Assembly: GCA_029934875.1 (NCBI GenBank)
Contig: JAOZLK010000088.1
Coordinates: 4,166 to 9,339 of the forward strand
Length of the DNA stretch: 5,174 nucleotides
Direction: 5' to 3'
DNA from: Bacteroidales bacterium
GTDB taxonomy: Bacteria > Bacteroidota > Bacteroidia > Bacteroidales > GCA-2748055
The position numbers and the translations under genes were made by a program. Under the pieces are notes generated by a model. That model had not been told where the DNA came from and made no database searches. It worked only from the letters and a program-made list of their open reading frames with translations. Below, in pieces: positions 1 to 4,977 of this stretch (within the stretch, counting starts at the first letter, position 1; every line of letters starts with the position of its first letter).

Positions 1-1
1 C

Positions 2-235
2 TTTTTCGGATGCGACATCTGCCAGGATGTCTGCCCCTGGAACCGCCAGGTACTTCCGCATTCAGTACCCGCCTTTGAGCCCTCCCCCGAGCTAATGGAG
101 ATGGGCCGGGAGCAATGGCTCACATTGGATCGGGAGCGTTATATCCGCCTCTTCAAAGGATCAGCAGTAAAACGGGCCGGCCTCCCCAAGATTCAACAAA
201 GCATCGCATATCTGGACAGCAATGCCAAAGATTGA
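2..235 (+). CDS. queG: Epoxyqueuosine reductase QueG, C-terminal part (5' truncated by window)
   Basis: QueG reduces epoxyqueuosine to queuosine in the anticodon of tRNAs, the last step of queuosine synthesis; it is a cytosolic cobalamin and [4Fe-4S] enzyme. Only the last 77 codons are in the window (frame from base 2, stop TGA 233-235). The fragment opens with FFGCDICQDVCPWNR, a C-x2-C-x3-C-P ferredoxin-type cluster motif followed by WN, diagnostic of the second cluster region of QueG. A later FKGSAVKRAGLPK stretch is also typical of the family tail. The tail after the cluster is about 63 residues, so it lacks the long HEAT-repeat extension known from some QueG proteins. The DNA is visibly more GC-rich than the cassettes downstream, which fits host chromosome. 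It ends 14 bases before the convergent intI stop, marking the integron/chromosome boundary. Family call is firm; the upstream part is not visible. Confidence 0.93.
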   Translation, partial: FFGCDICQDVCPWNRQVLPHSVPAFEPSPELMEMGREQWLTLDRERYIRLFKGSAVKRAGLPKIQQSIAYLDSNAKD

Positions 236-251
236 GCTTGTAAACAAGGCT
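235..251. terminator. Small hairpin between convergent queG and intI ends
   Basis: AGCTTG-TAAA-CAAgGCT forms a short stem with one bulged G, starting at the queG stop codon and ending within the intI stop codon. Its position between convergent genes suggests a bidirectional terminator. The stem is short and there is no clear T-tract on either side, so this is weak. Confidence 0.25.
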
Positions 252-1098
252 ATAAATCTTCAGATACCGTCCTTATGGAATCCAATGGACTTTGCACATT
301 AAATTTGTTCCGGTTAAGAACATGGGTGTAAATCATGGTCGATTTCACCGCTTTTTGCAAATAGCTTTCATGGCGATAATGTTGTTTCAATAAACCTGAC
401 CGAGGATCAATTGCAGGTCTTTTGGCGGGAAATATATATTGCCAAGCCAGTTCCATCGGGGCATTGGGATACTTTTTCTCTAATGCATCCGGTATCGAAG
501 CACCTCTAAAACCCTTCAACATCATATTTTCTTCCAAGCTGATGCTTGCCTTTTCTATTTGCCTCTTTAACTGCTCGATTATCAGACCTGGAAGAATGGT
601 TCTCCGATCATTATTTCCTTTGCCCCCACGAATAATAATCTCATTAAGGCCAAAATCTATATCCTTAACACGCAGATTTAAGCATTCGGATAATCGCAAT
701 CCACCACCATACAGGATTGAAGCCATAAGATGAAATTCACCCTGGAGGTTTGAAAATAATCTATGTGTTTCATCGCGACTAAACACCACAGGCAATCTAT
801 TCCCAATTCTTGCATGCTTAAAATCAAAATTGTCCAGGGGAATCTTCAACACCTTTTTATACAAAAAGACGAGAGCATTTAATGCTTGATTCTGAGTAGA
901 AGCGGAAACCTTCCTTTCAACTGCTAGCTTGGTGAGGTAATCCGCTATCTCCTTCCCTCCCATCTCCCCAGGGTGACGTTTATCGTGGAAAACAATGTAC
1001 CTGTATATCCAGGAGATATATGTTTTCTCAGTACTGTAACTAAACTGATTAGTGCGTATTACCTCCCTGACATGATCTAAAAACACAGAACGCTTCAT
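250..1098 (-). CDS. intI: Integron integrase IntI with in-frame loss of catalytic H-x-x-R block
   Basis: IntI is a tyrosine recombinase that inserts and excises cassettes by attI x attC and attC x attC exchange. The 282-residue product has the N-terminal SAM-like core-binding domain (about 5-90, with STEKTYISWIYRY and RHPGEMG) and the catalytic domain from about 103. Box I arginine is R135 in GGGLRLSE and the beta-hairpin lysine is K160 in GGKGNND. The IntI-specific insertion is at about 195-222 (GASIPDALEKKYPNAP), which separates IntI from XerC/D. DPRSG follows at 231-235, and the nucleophile is Y257 in TMIYTHVL. Against IntI1 (337 residues, from memory) KAVKS at 249-253 runs straight into TMIYTHVL; about 41 residues with HTLRHSFAT and LLGH are missing. 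The frame is kept, but the catalytic H, R and second H are gone, so activity is very unlikely. The start at 1098 is the first in-frame ATG aligning with family N-termini; no good ribosome site precedes it. Confidence 0.93.
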   Translation of the reverse strand: MKRSVFLDHVREVIRTNQFSYSTEKTYISWIYRYIVFHDKRHPGEMGGKEIADYLTKLAVERKVSASTQNQALNALVFLYKKVLKIPLDNFDFKHARIGNRLPVVFSRDETHRLFSNLQGEFHLMASILYGGGLRLSECLNLRVKDIDFGLNEIIIRGGKGNNDRRTILPGLIIEQLKRQIEKASISLEENMMLKGFRGASIPDALEKKYPNAPMELAWQYIFPAKRPAIDPRSGLLKQHYRHESYLQKAVKSTMIYTHVLNRNKFNVQSPLDSIRTVSEDL

Positions 1099-1132
1099 CC
1101 TCAGAAATTCATTTTTTCATTGCCATATTCCT

Positions 1133-1168
1133 CAAATATTCGCATTAATTAATGTGATGAGGTTCAAA
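1133..1168 (-). promoter_or_regulatory. Candidate intI promoter, Bacteroidota type
   Basis: Read on the minus strand, TTTG (1168-1165) and AATATTTG (1140-1133) resemble the Bacteroidota elements TTTG and TAnnTTTG (7 of 8 matches), separated by 24 bases, slightly longer than usual. Transcription would start near 1126, giving a leader of about 28 bases before the intI ATG at 1098. Motif-only evidence in AT-rich DNA. Confidence 0.3.
1143..1154. promoter_or_regulatory. Perfect 12-bp palindrome, candidate operator of intI
   Basis: CATTAATTAATG is a perfect palindrome lying between the two proposed promoter elements of intI, where a bound repressor would block polymerase. It does not resemble a LexA box of the CTGT-N8-ACAG type. 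An AT-only core can arise by chance, so confidence is low. Confidence 0.25.
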
Positions 1169-1549
1169 CGATCTGCTTGCACCCTCGTAGTTTTTTCATA
1201 ACTTGAAAACAAAGTTACTATGAGATTCAAGTTCTGGTTTTACCCAACAATTCTATCAGTAATGCAAGTCTTATCAATGTAAGTGAAATTCAAAAGATCT
1301 CGAAGCTGACCAGGAACCTTATTAAGCCTGTAAATAACCTTGGGATCGAAAAGTGTTGGGATTGCCTAAACCTAATTTCTCGGTAAACTACTGATCGCAC
1401 CCACAACATATAATTTCCTGGGAGTGGTGTGGCGAAGCAGTGCTAATAACGGTGAATGCCTGTAATAAGAATGCTCTAAAAAACTATCAACCACCATCAA
1501 GCATGGCAATATCTTATCCACCCAAAAGCAACATAATACCTCAAGAACT

Positions 1550-1589
1550 GGATACTATATTGCATAATGCCGTAGAATATATGTTATAT
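1550..1589 (+). other. attI: attI recombination site joined to cassette 1
   Basis: The core GTTATAT at 1583-1589 is the exact complement of ATATAAC (2087-2093), the left end of the attC closing cassette 1, and the match extends to 9 bp. That pairing identifies the exchange point as G1583/T1584 and makes everything to the left attI. The left limit of attI is a guess: no integrase-binding direct repeats are obvious, and attI sequences differ between IntI lineages. Confidence 0.7.
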
Positions 1590-1592
1590 TTC
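1560..1592 (+). promoter_or_regulatory. Candidate cassette promoter spanning the attI/cassette 1 junction
   Basis: TTG at 1560-1562 and TATATTTC at 1585-1592 (7 of 8 to TAnnTTTG) are 22 bases apart and would start transcription roughly 20 bases before the ATG at 1620. In sigma-70 terms TTGCAT and TATATT are also present, with a 19-base gap. The upstream element is in attI and the downstream one in cassette 1, so the promoter would exist only with this first cassette. Motif-only evidence. Confidence 0.3.
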
Positions 1593-1619
1593 TAAATAAC
1601 CCTCAAAAACTCAACTATT

Positions 1620-2057
1620 ATGAAAAAACTACTTCTCATTTCGTTTCTTTTTCTCTATTGTAATCTACACTCTCAGTCTCAAGATTTTTCTATTGTTGGA
1701 ACTTGGAAACAAGTTAGCTTTGAGGTTATTAAAAATGGTAATTCAGTATCTACCAGTACAAATAGTGGAAATGCTGAACAACTAAAATCATGGTCAAATG
1801 AGTATTTCCTTTTTGTTGGCAAAACAATAGATAATAATCAGTTAAGCTATTCCTTTGGAAATGGGAATTACAGTTTGCATGGGAATCATTATACCGAAAT
1901 GATTAATGTTCATGTTAGTCCAGCGTATGAAGGGAAAGAATTAAAAATTCATATGGAATTAAATGGAGATACATTAACTCAAATTTTTCCTGTCAAAAAT
2001 GACTGGAGCTATGACATAGAGAATTGTTGGATTGAAAAATTTGTAAAAGTTGAATAG
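1620..2057 (+). CDS. Exported lipocalin-like protein, cassette 1
   Basis: The 145-residue product starts with a clear Sec signal peptide (MKK, hydrophobic LLLISFLFLYCNL, probable cleavage near residues 18-20 in LHSQSQ). The mature part opens with IVGTWKQVSFEV, the G-T-W strand that starts lipocalin-like small beta-barrel domains common in Bacteroidota. It continues with alternating strand-like stretches (YSFGNGNYSLHGNHYTEMI, KELKIHMELNGDTLTQIF, CWIEKFVKV) that fit an up-and-down barrel. C14 is not in a convincing lipobox, so secretion to the periplasm or outside is more likely than lipidation. Ligand and role are unknown. The start lies 36 bases into cassette 1 after CTATT, without a Shine-Dalgarno sequence, as is usual in Bacteroidota. 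It is very AT-rich and ends 29 bases before attC1. The gene is firm; the lipocalin assignment is moderate. Confidence 0.8.
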   Translation: MKKLLLISFLFLYCNLHSQSQDFSIVGTWKQVSFEVIKNGNSVSTSTNSGNAEQLKSWSNEYFLFVGKTIDNNQLSYSFGNGNYSLHGNHYTEMINVHVSPAYEGKELKIHMELNGDTLTQIFPVKNDWSYDIENCWIEKFVKVE

Positions 2058-2086
2058 CAAATTAAATAGTACATATCCCCAGCAAA

Positions 2087-2187
2087 ATATAACAAATCAC
2101 TAAAGTCGACCGTGACGCCTGTCACGCCCTTTGCAATAAAAGGCAAAGCCCGCGCCACGCTACGGCGGCTTAGTTCCACCGTTAAAC
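2087..2187 (+). repeat. attC: attC1, recombination site closing cassette 1 (101 bp)
   Basis: Left core ATATAAC (2087-2093) and right core GTTAAAC (2181-2187, cut after G2181) flank an imperfect palindrome. The arm ACTAAAGTCG on the left pairs with CGGCTTAGT on the right, with one extra A on the left that would be extrahelical in the folded strand, plus a T in place of the C found in the sister sites. The inner part contains a CTTTGC / GCAAAG hairpin. The right core belongs to cassette 2. Confidence 0.92.
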
Positions 2188-2208
2188 CGCCTCAAAAAGA
2201 AGAATTGA

Positions 2209-2757
2209 GTGGAAACGTTCTCAAAAGCACGAGATTTTGTACAGCATTCCCGCTACATGCGTGATCGTTCGAATGTGTTGTCCGGTTTAATGCTCAAGGA
2301 TATTGATGAACCAATTCGTGACATCGTGACGGCTCTCGGGAAGCTGCCTGAGTGCTTCACGCTACAGAGCTGTTATGGTCACTTTGTATGGGATGGACAG
2401 CCCGACACCCATAATCTGGACGTTCTTCCTTTGCTGAACCCAGGTTTGGTCAGATACCGGATTGCATACTTGGCCCTTTGCATTGAGAAAGGAGACCGGG
2501 GTGCGTATTTGCGTGACCGTTTGGCCGCAATTTGCGAGATTGATGAAGAGTATGTTCAGTTTGGTTCTCCGGGCTGGTTTTGGCAGCAGTACCCCAACTC
2601 CTATGCGCTCCAAGTCGAGCCCAAAAGGTTTGCGTCGCAGGATGAAGCATTGTTGGAACATGCGGAAGCGCTGCGCGTTCAATCGGTAAGGGATGTTTTA
2701 TTTCAACGAGTGCGAGAGTTGTTGGCTGACAATGAAGATCAAGAAGGGGCGGTCTAA
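2209..2757 (+). CDS. Conserved hypothetical cytosolic protein, cassette 2
   Basis: 182 residues, no signal peptide or membrane segment, acidic and mostly helical in its last third (about 140-175). The best-marked stretches are IRDIVTALGKLPECFTLQSCYGHF (36-59, with S-C-Y-G-H at 54-58), YRIAYLALCIEKG (83-95) and IDEEYVQFGSPGWFWQQYPNSYALQVEP (111-138). The F-T-x-x-S-C-x-G pattern after an amphipathic helix distantly recalls the N-terminus of the TYW3/Taw3 wybutosine methyltransferases, but this is too weak to name a function. The start is GTG, forced because TGA (2206-2208) immediately precedes it and the next in-frame ATG is codon 17. The stop TAA (2755-2757) lies inside the left core of attC2. 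GC content is clearly higher than in cassettes 1 and 3, so this cassette probably came from a different donor. Confidence 0.8.
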   Translation: METFSKARDFVQHSRYMRDRSNVLSGLMLKDIDEPIRDIVTALGKLPECFTLQSCYGHFVWDGQPDTHNLDVLPLLNPGLVRYRIAYLALCIEKGDRGAYLRDRLAAICEIDEEYVQFGSPGWFWQQYPNSYALQVEPKRFASQDEALLEHAEALRVQSVRDVLFQRVRELLADNEDQEGAV

Positions 2758-2881
2758 CAAATCACTAAAGCCGACCGCTCACGCGTGGCACACGATTCGC
2801 AAACAAATACAACCAAACCAAGCTGTTCAATCCCAGGCAAATCTAGCGCCACACTACGGCAGCTTAGTTCCACCGTTCTAC
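2752..2881 (+). repeat. attC: attC2, recombination site closing cassette 2 (130 bp)
   Basis: Left core GTCTAAC (2752-2758), right core GTTCTAC (2875-2881, cut after G2875). The outer arms (AAATCACTAAAGCCGACC and CAGCTTAGTTCCACC) match the other sites, but the centre is different and about 30 bases longer, so only the terminal structure varies. GGCGGTCTAAC (2748-2758) is complementary to the cassette 2 start GTTAAACCGCC (2181-2191) except at one base. The end of the cassette 2 gene overlaps this site. Confidence 0.9.
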
Positions 2882-2925
2882 TTCTAAATAGGTAATGTTA
2901 ATCTTAGGAAATACACAAATGATAA

Positions 2926-2932
2926 AAGGAGG
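2926..2932 (+). promoter_or_regulatory. Strong Shine-Dalgarno sequence deciding the cassette 3 start
   Basis: AAGGAGG sits 7 bases before ATG 2940, near-ideal for 16S rRNA pairing. It argues for 2940 over the in-frame ATGs at 2895 and 2919. The other cassettes in this window have no comparable site. Confidence 0.75.
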
Positions 2933-2939
2933 AAAAACT

Positions 2940-3353
2940 ATGTTCAGTCAAATTTCTTTTAATCGTATGCTTTATGTATTGATAGGACTTATAACTGCTG
3001 TGGCAGTAATTTTAGCCATTTTGATAATACCTCCCTCTACTATACCAGGAAGTTACATCCACCATATCTGGATAAAAGTAATTGTTCATCTGCTAATTAT
3101 TATCGCACTTATTTGGACCATTAAGGTTAGCAAACGGGGTGATGACAGAAAGGAACTACAGATCTTAGCTGGAGTGGCACTTATTGTATTGGGCATAATA
3201 TTTACGGATCATGCGTTCGCCTTTCATGGTAGGCCTGAACAGCCTCCTGGTGTAAGTATTTGGATGTTTATATGTGCCGGGTGTGACATTGTTGTTGGTT
3301 TGTTGATTCTCATTGCACGATATTTTCGTAGAATCCGACCACATTCAAAGTAA
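2940..3353 (+). CDS. Small four-helix inner-membrane protein, cassette 3
   Basis: From ATG 2940 the product has 137 residues; the in-frame ATG 2895 would add 15 hydrophilic residues but has no ribosome site. Four hydrophobic segments are visible, at about 10-30 (MLYVLIGLITAVAVILAILI), 44-61 (WIKVIVHLLIIIALIWTI), 74-95 (QILAGVALIVLGIIFTDHAF) and 107-127 (IWMFICAGCDIVVGLLILIA). Basic loops (KVSKRGDDRK at 62-71) and a basic tail (RYFRRIRPHSK) place both ends in the cytoplasm by the positive-inside rule. H91, H96, D116 and C112/C115 lie in or near helices, but no known active site is recognised. Function is unknown; compact membrane proteins like this are common in integron arrays. The unusually good Shine-Dalgarno site suggests a donor outside Bacteroidota. 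Confidence 0.78.
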   Translation: MFSQISFNRMLYVLIGLITAVAVILAILIIPPSTIPGSYIHHIWIKVIVHLLIIIALIWTIKVSKRGDDRKELQILAGVALIVLGIIFTDHAFAFHGRPEQPPGVSIWMFICAGCDIVVGLLILIARYFRRIRPHSK

Positions 3354-3427
3354 ATAAAACTTCAACTAACCATAAAAAACACATAATCCCAATAATTACC
3401 TAACTGTTACATTACAGAATAATAGAA

Positions 3428-3527
3428 GTAGAACAAATCACTAAAGCCGACCACGACGCGTGTCACGCACTTTGCATTAGGGGCAAAGCCCACGCCACGC
3501 TACGGCGGCTTAGTTCCACCGTTCTGC
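3428..3527 (+). repeat. attC: attC3, recombination site closing cassette 3 (100 bp)
   Basis: Left core GTAGAAC (3428-3434), right core GTTCTGC (3521-3527, cut after G3521). Arms ACTAAAGCCGACC (about 3440-3452) and GGCGGCTTAGT (3504-3514) pair with one extra A on the left; inner GCGTG/CACGC and CTTTGC/GCAAAG stems follow. TAGAAGTAGAAC (3423-3434) is the exact reverse complement of the cassette 3 start (2875-2886), 12 bp. Confidence 0.93.
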
Positions 3528-3542
3528 GATCAATAATTAGGG

Positions 3543-3623
3543 ATGGAAATAGTTGAGAGGTACGTTCATTTAGAAGTTGGCGTTCATTGGCATGGTAACG
3601 AACAAACAGTAATAAATAAATGA
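3543..3623 (+). CDS. Possible 26-codon leader ORF overlapping the lipoprotein start
   Basis: ATG 3543 opens a 26-codon frame (MEIVERYVHLEV...QTVINK) whose TGA at 3621-3623 overlaps the lipoprotein ATG at 3620 as ATGA, an arrangement that can couple translation. AGGG just before the ATG is too close for a good ribosome site. A frame of this length is not rare by chance, so this is a candidate only. Confidence 0.22.
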   Translation: MEIVERYVHLEVGVHWHGNEQTVINK

Positions 3624-4588
3624 AATCTATGAAACGTATTGATGTTGCATTGTTTGTATGCCTGTTGCTGGCATCACAGATTTCGTGTAAAGAGGAGGAG
3701 GTAGATCCTCCGGATGAAACCTTGCTGGCTGAAGCCGGCTTTAGTCCTGCCTGGTCACCGGATGGGAAAGAAATCGCCTATATCTATGAGGAGAGTCTTT
3801 ACCTGATGAACAGTGATGGGAGTAATAAACGGGAGCTGGCAACTGATATAATGTATCCTGCCATATGGTCTCCTTCAGGAGACTATATGCTATACACCGG
3901 GTTTTCGACCCGGTGGGAGCTTTTAAGGATTGATGCCAATGGAGATAATAAAACTAACCTTTCCGGGGACACCACCATGCCCAATCATGCATCCTTGTCA
4001 CCTGATGGGCAGCAAATTGCTTTCACTACGTGGGATGGTGATGGTACTTTATCTGTCATGAATGCAGATGGAACAAATTTACACACTGTGATTACCAATG
4101 TGAACACCCACCAGACTCCACGATGGAGCCCTGACATGAATAGACTCCTGTTTACTACGGGATTTGATTATGATCGTGATATGTACTTTATCAATAGTGA
4201 CGGAAGTAATCTGATTCGTCTCCCTATTGATTCCGTATACGAAGATGATGTGCAGTTTTCCATCGATGGTACCAAGGTGTTTATTAGCGGGAATGGGGAT
4301 ATCTTTAGTGTCAATTGTGATGGTTCAGGAATTATTAATTTGACTGGTGGTCAGGGGAGCAATAGTAATTTTCAACTTTCACCTGATGGTACAAAAGTCG
4401 CTTTCACAACCTATCGGGACGGTGAAGAAGCACTATACATTATGGCCTCTGACGGATCAGGGCAACAGCGGCTAGCTGGACCAGTATCGTCTTCTGGAAT
4501 ATCCTGGTCGCCTGATGGTAAAGAAATAGCCTTTTATTTCTATCAGAATAACAAGGACGGAATCTATTCCATTCGGGTAGCCCAATGA
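3620..4588 (+). CDS. TolB/WD40-like seven-bladed beta-propeller lipoprotein, cassette 4
   Basis: 322 residues. A lipoprotein signal peptide (MKSMKRIDVALFVCLLLASQISC) ends at C23, the residue to be lipidated. It is followed by K-E-E-E-V-D, which fits the K-(D/E)2 export signal known from Flavobacteriia lipoproteins displayed on the cell surface. The mature part is seven repeats of about 40 residues with the PD40 (WD40-like) signature S-P-D-G-x-x-I-A-F: positions 46, 84, 127, 170, 214, 254 and 297. Each of the first six is followed by a strand and the turn N-x-D-G-S-N (or a variant of it), and together they suggest a closed seven-bladed propeller like the TolB C-terminal domain. There is no TolB N-terminal domain and no protease domain, so it is probably a binding or scaffold protein; the ligand is unknown. 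An alternative start is ATG 3629. A hairpin follows the stop by 5 bases. Confidence 0.88.
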   Translation: MKSMKRIDVALFVCLLLASQISCKEEEVDPPDETLLAEAGFSPAWSPDGKEIAYIYEESLYLMNSDGSNKRELATDIMYPAIWSPSGDYMLYTGFSTRWELLRIDANGDNKTNLSGDTTMPNHASLSPDGQQIAFTTWDGDGTLSVMNADGTNLHTVITNVNTHQTPRWSPDMNRLLFTTGFDYDRDMYFINSDGSNLIRLPIDSVYEDDVQFSIDGTKVFISGNGDIFSVNCDGSGIINLTGGQGSNSNFQLSPDGTKVAFTTYRDGEEALYIMASDGSGQQRLAGPVSSSGISWSPDGKEIAFYFYQNNKDGIYSIRVAQ

Positions 4589-4593
4589 GAAAG

Positions 4594-4620
4594 CATTCAA
4601 AAGATTGAATGACAATATTT
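4594..4620 (+). terminator. Hairpin after the propeller lipoprotein gene, likely terminator
   Basis: CATTCAA-AAGA-TTGAATG (4594-4611) is a perfect 7-bp stem with a 4-base loop, starting 5 bases after the stop codon and followed by the T-rich ACAATATTT. The stem is GC-poor, so it could be a weak intrinsic terminator or an mRNA-stabilising hairpin. Confidence 0.4.
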
Positions 4621-4788
4621 ATTTTACACAAAAGACAGCCTGAAGAAATAACCAACGAAACGCTAACAAATTATAAAAAAAATAGCGGAGATAGTAGTAA
4701 ATATGAACATTGTAGTCCGCTTCAGCTTCATTGTAAATTGAAAGATTTGAGTTCCGAAATCGGCTACTATTCTTATATAAACGGTTAA
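4609..4788 (+). CDS. Possible 59-residue ORF in the tail of cassette 4
   Basis: ATG 4609 opens a 59-codon frame to TAA 4786-4788, 20 bases after the lipoprotein stop. The product (starting MTIFILHKRQPEEITNETL, ending KDLSSEIGYYSYING) is hydrophilic and protein-like but not recognised. The ATG lies in the right arm of a terminator-like hairpin and has no ribosome site, so independent expression is doubtful. The same frame stays open after each of three TAA codons (4786, 4846, 4876) up to the cassette junction, so it may be the first piece of a decayed gene. Chance is also possible. Confidence 0.25.
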   Translation: MTIFILHKRQPEEITNETLTNYKKNSGDSSKYEHCSPLQLHCKLKDLSSEIGYYSYING

Positions 4789-4977
4789 TGTAAGGAAGTT
4801 TGGCATCAAGTTCAAGGGGAAGATCTTGGTAATTTGAAATACAGGTTATAATCAATCAATAGGAGTCCTGAGGATTAACACTTGCAATTCGGAGCTGGAG
4901 GCATTGTTCAGTGTGAATGGAAGAAATATCCAGACGGTATACGCTTAGTCGAAATGGGCAAATATGAAAGTCATGTC

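Larger units (their letters stand above)
1099..1582. other. intI upstream region and attI flank, no convincing gene
   Basis: This 484-base stretch between intI and the first cassette holds the proposed intI promoter and palindrome and, at its right end, the left flank of attI. No open frame here is long enough or recognisable enough to call. A 41-codon stop-to-stop frame on the minus strand (1240-1368) and a 20-codon plus-strand frame from ATG 1219 are compatible with chance. A TAACTTTG on the minus strand (1217-1210) matches a Bacteroidota -7 element, but no partner element sits at the right distance. No attC-like sequence was seen, although a decayed early cassette cannot be excluded. Confidence 0.6.
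4589..4977. other. Long 3' tail of cassette 4, no firm gene
   Basis: These 389 bases separate the lipoprotein stop from attC4, far more than the 0-75 bases seen in the other cassettes. It holds a hairpin at 4594-4611, the doubtful 59-codon frame, and an open frame from 4879 into attC4. A minus-strand frame (4619-4855, starting MIITCISNYQDL) is tyrosine- and phenylalanine-rich in AT-rich DNA and not convincing. Short inverted repeats AGCGGA/TCCGCT (4684 and 4716) and ATAGTAG/CTACTAT occur without a clear role. The tail may be the relic of a second gene. Confidence 0.5.

Noticed and set aside
422..733. Plus-strand frame of 103 codons.
   Set aside because: Lies wholly antisense to intI, whose protein is recognised end to end.
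1208..1220. ACAAAGTTACTA resembles the core flank of class 1 attI (ACAAAGTTRRRY).
   Set aside because: No left core complementary to GTTACTA and no attC arms occur before 1583, whereas the 1583 site is proven by its 9-bp match to attC1. A lost first cassette remains possible.
1240..1368. Minus-strand stop-to-stop frame of 41 codons containing DPKVIYRLNKVPGQLRDLLNF.
   Set aside because: Looks protein-like, but has no start codon and no recognised family, and the opposite strand has an equally long open frame; could be a gene relic or chance.
2362..2682. Minus-strand frames of 106 and 66 codons.
   Set aside because: Antisense to the cassette 2 gene; low-quality sequences without family features.
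2462..2689. Plus-strand frame of 75 codons.
   Set aside because: Inside the cassette 2 gene in another frame; arginine-rich composition typical of a shadow frame.
2693..2887. Plus-strand frame of 64 codons containing RSNKSLKPTAHAW.
   Set aside because: It starts inside the cassette 2 gene in another frame and then just translates attC2; the NKSLKPTAHA-type string is a translation of attC arm sequence.
4440..4655. Minus-strand frame of 71 codons.
   Set aside because: Mostly antisense to the last propeller blade; no family resemblance.
4660..4790. CGCTAACAAATT ... ACGGTTAATG looked like the ends of a decayed attC that would split cassette 4.
   Set aside because: The inner arms (AGCCGAC / GCGGCTTAG) are absent, and the ends of the 1550-base unit match each other over 9 bp, so it behaves as one cassette.
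4619..4855. Minus-strand frame of 78 codons (starting MIITCISNYQDL).
   Set aside because: Opposes the cassette direction, is rich in Y, F, L and N as expected from AT-rich noise, and has no recognisable domain or ribosome site.
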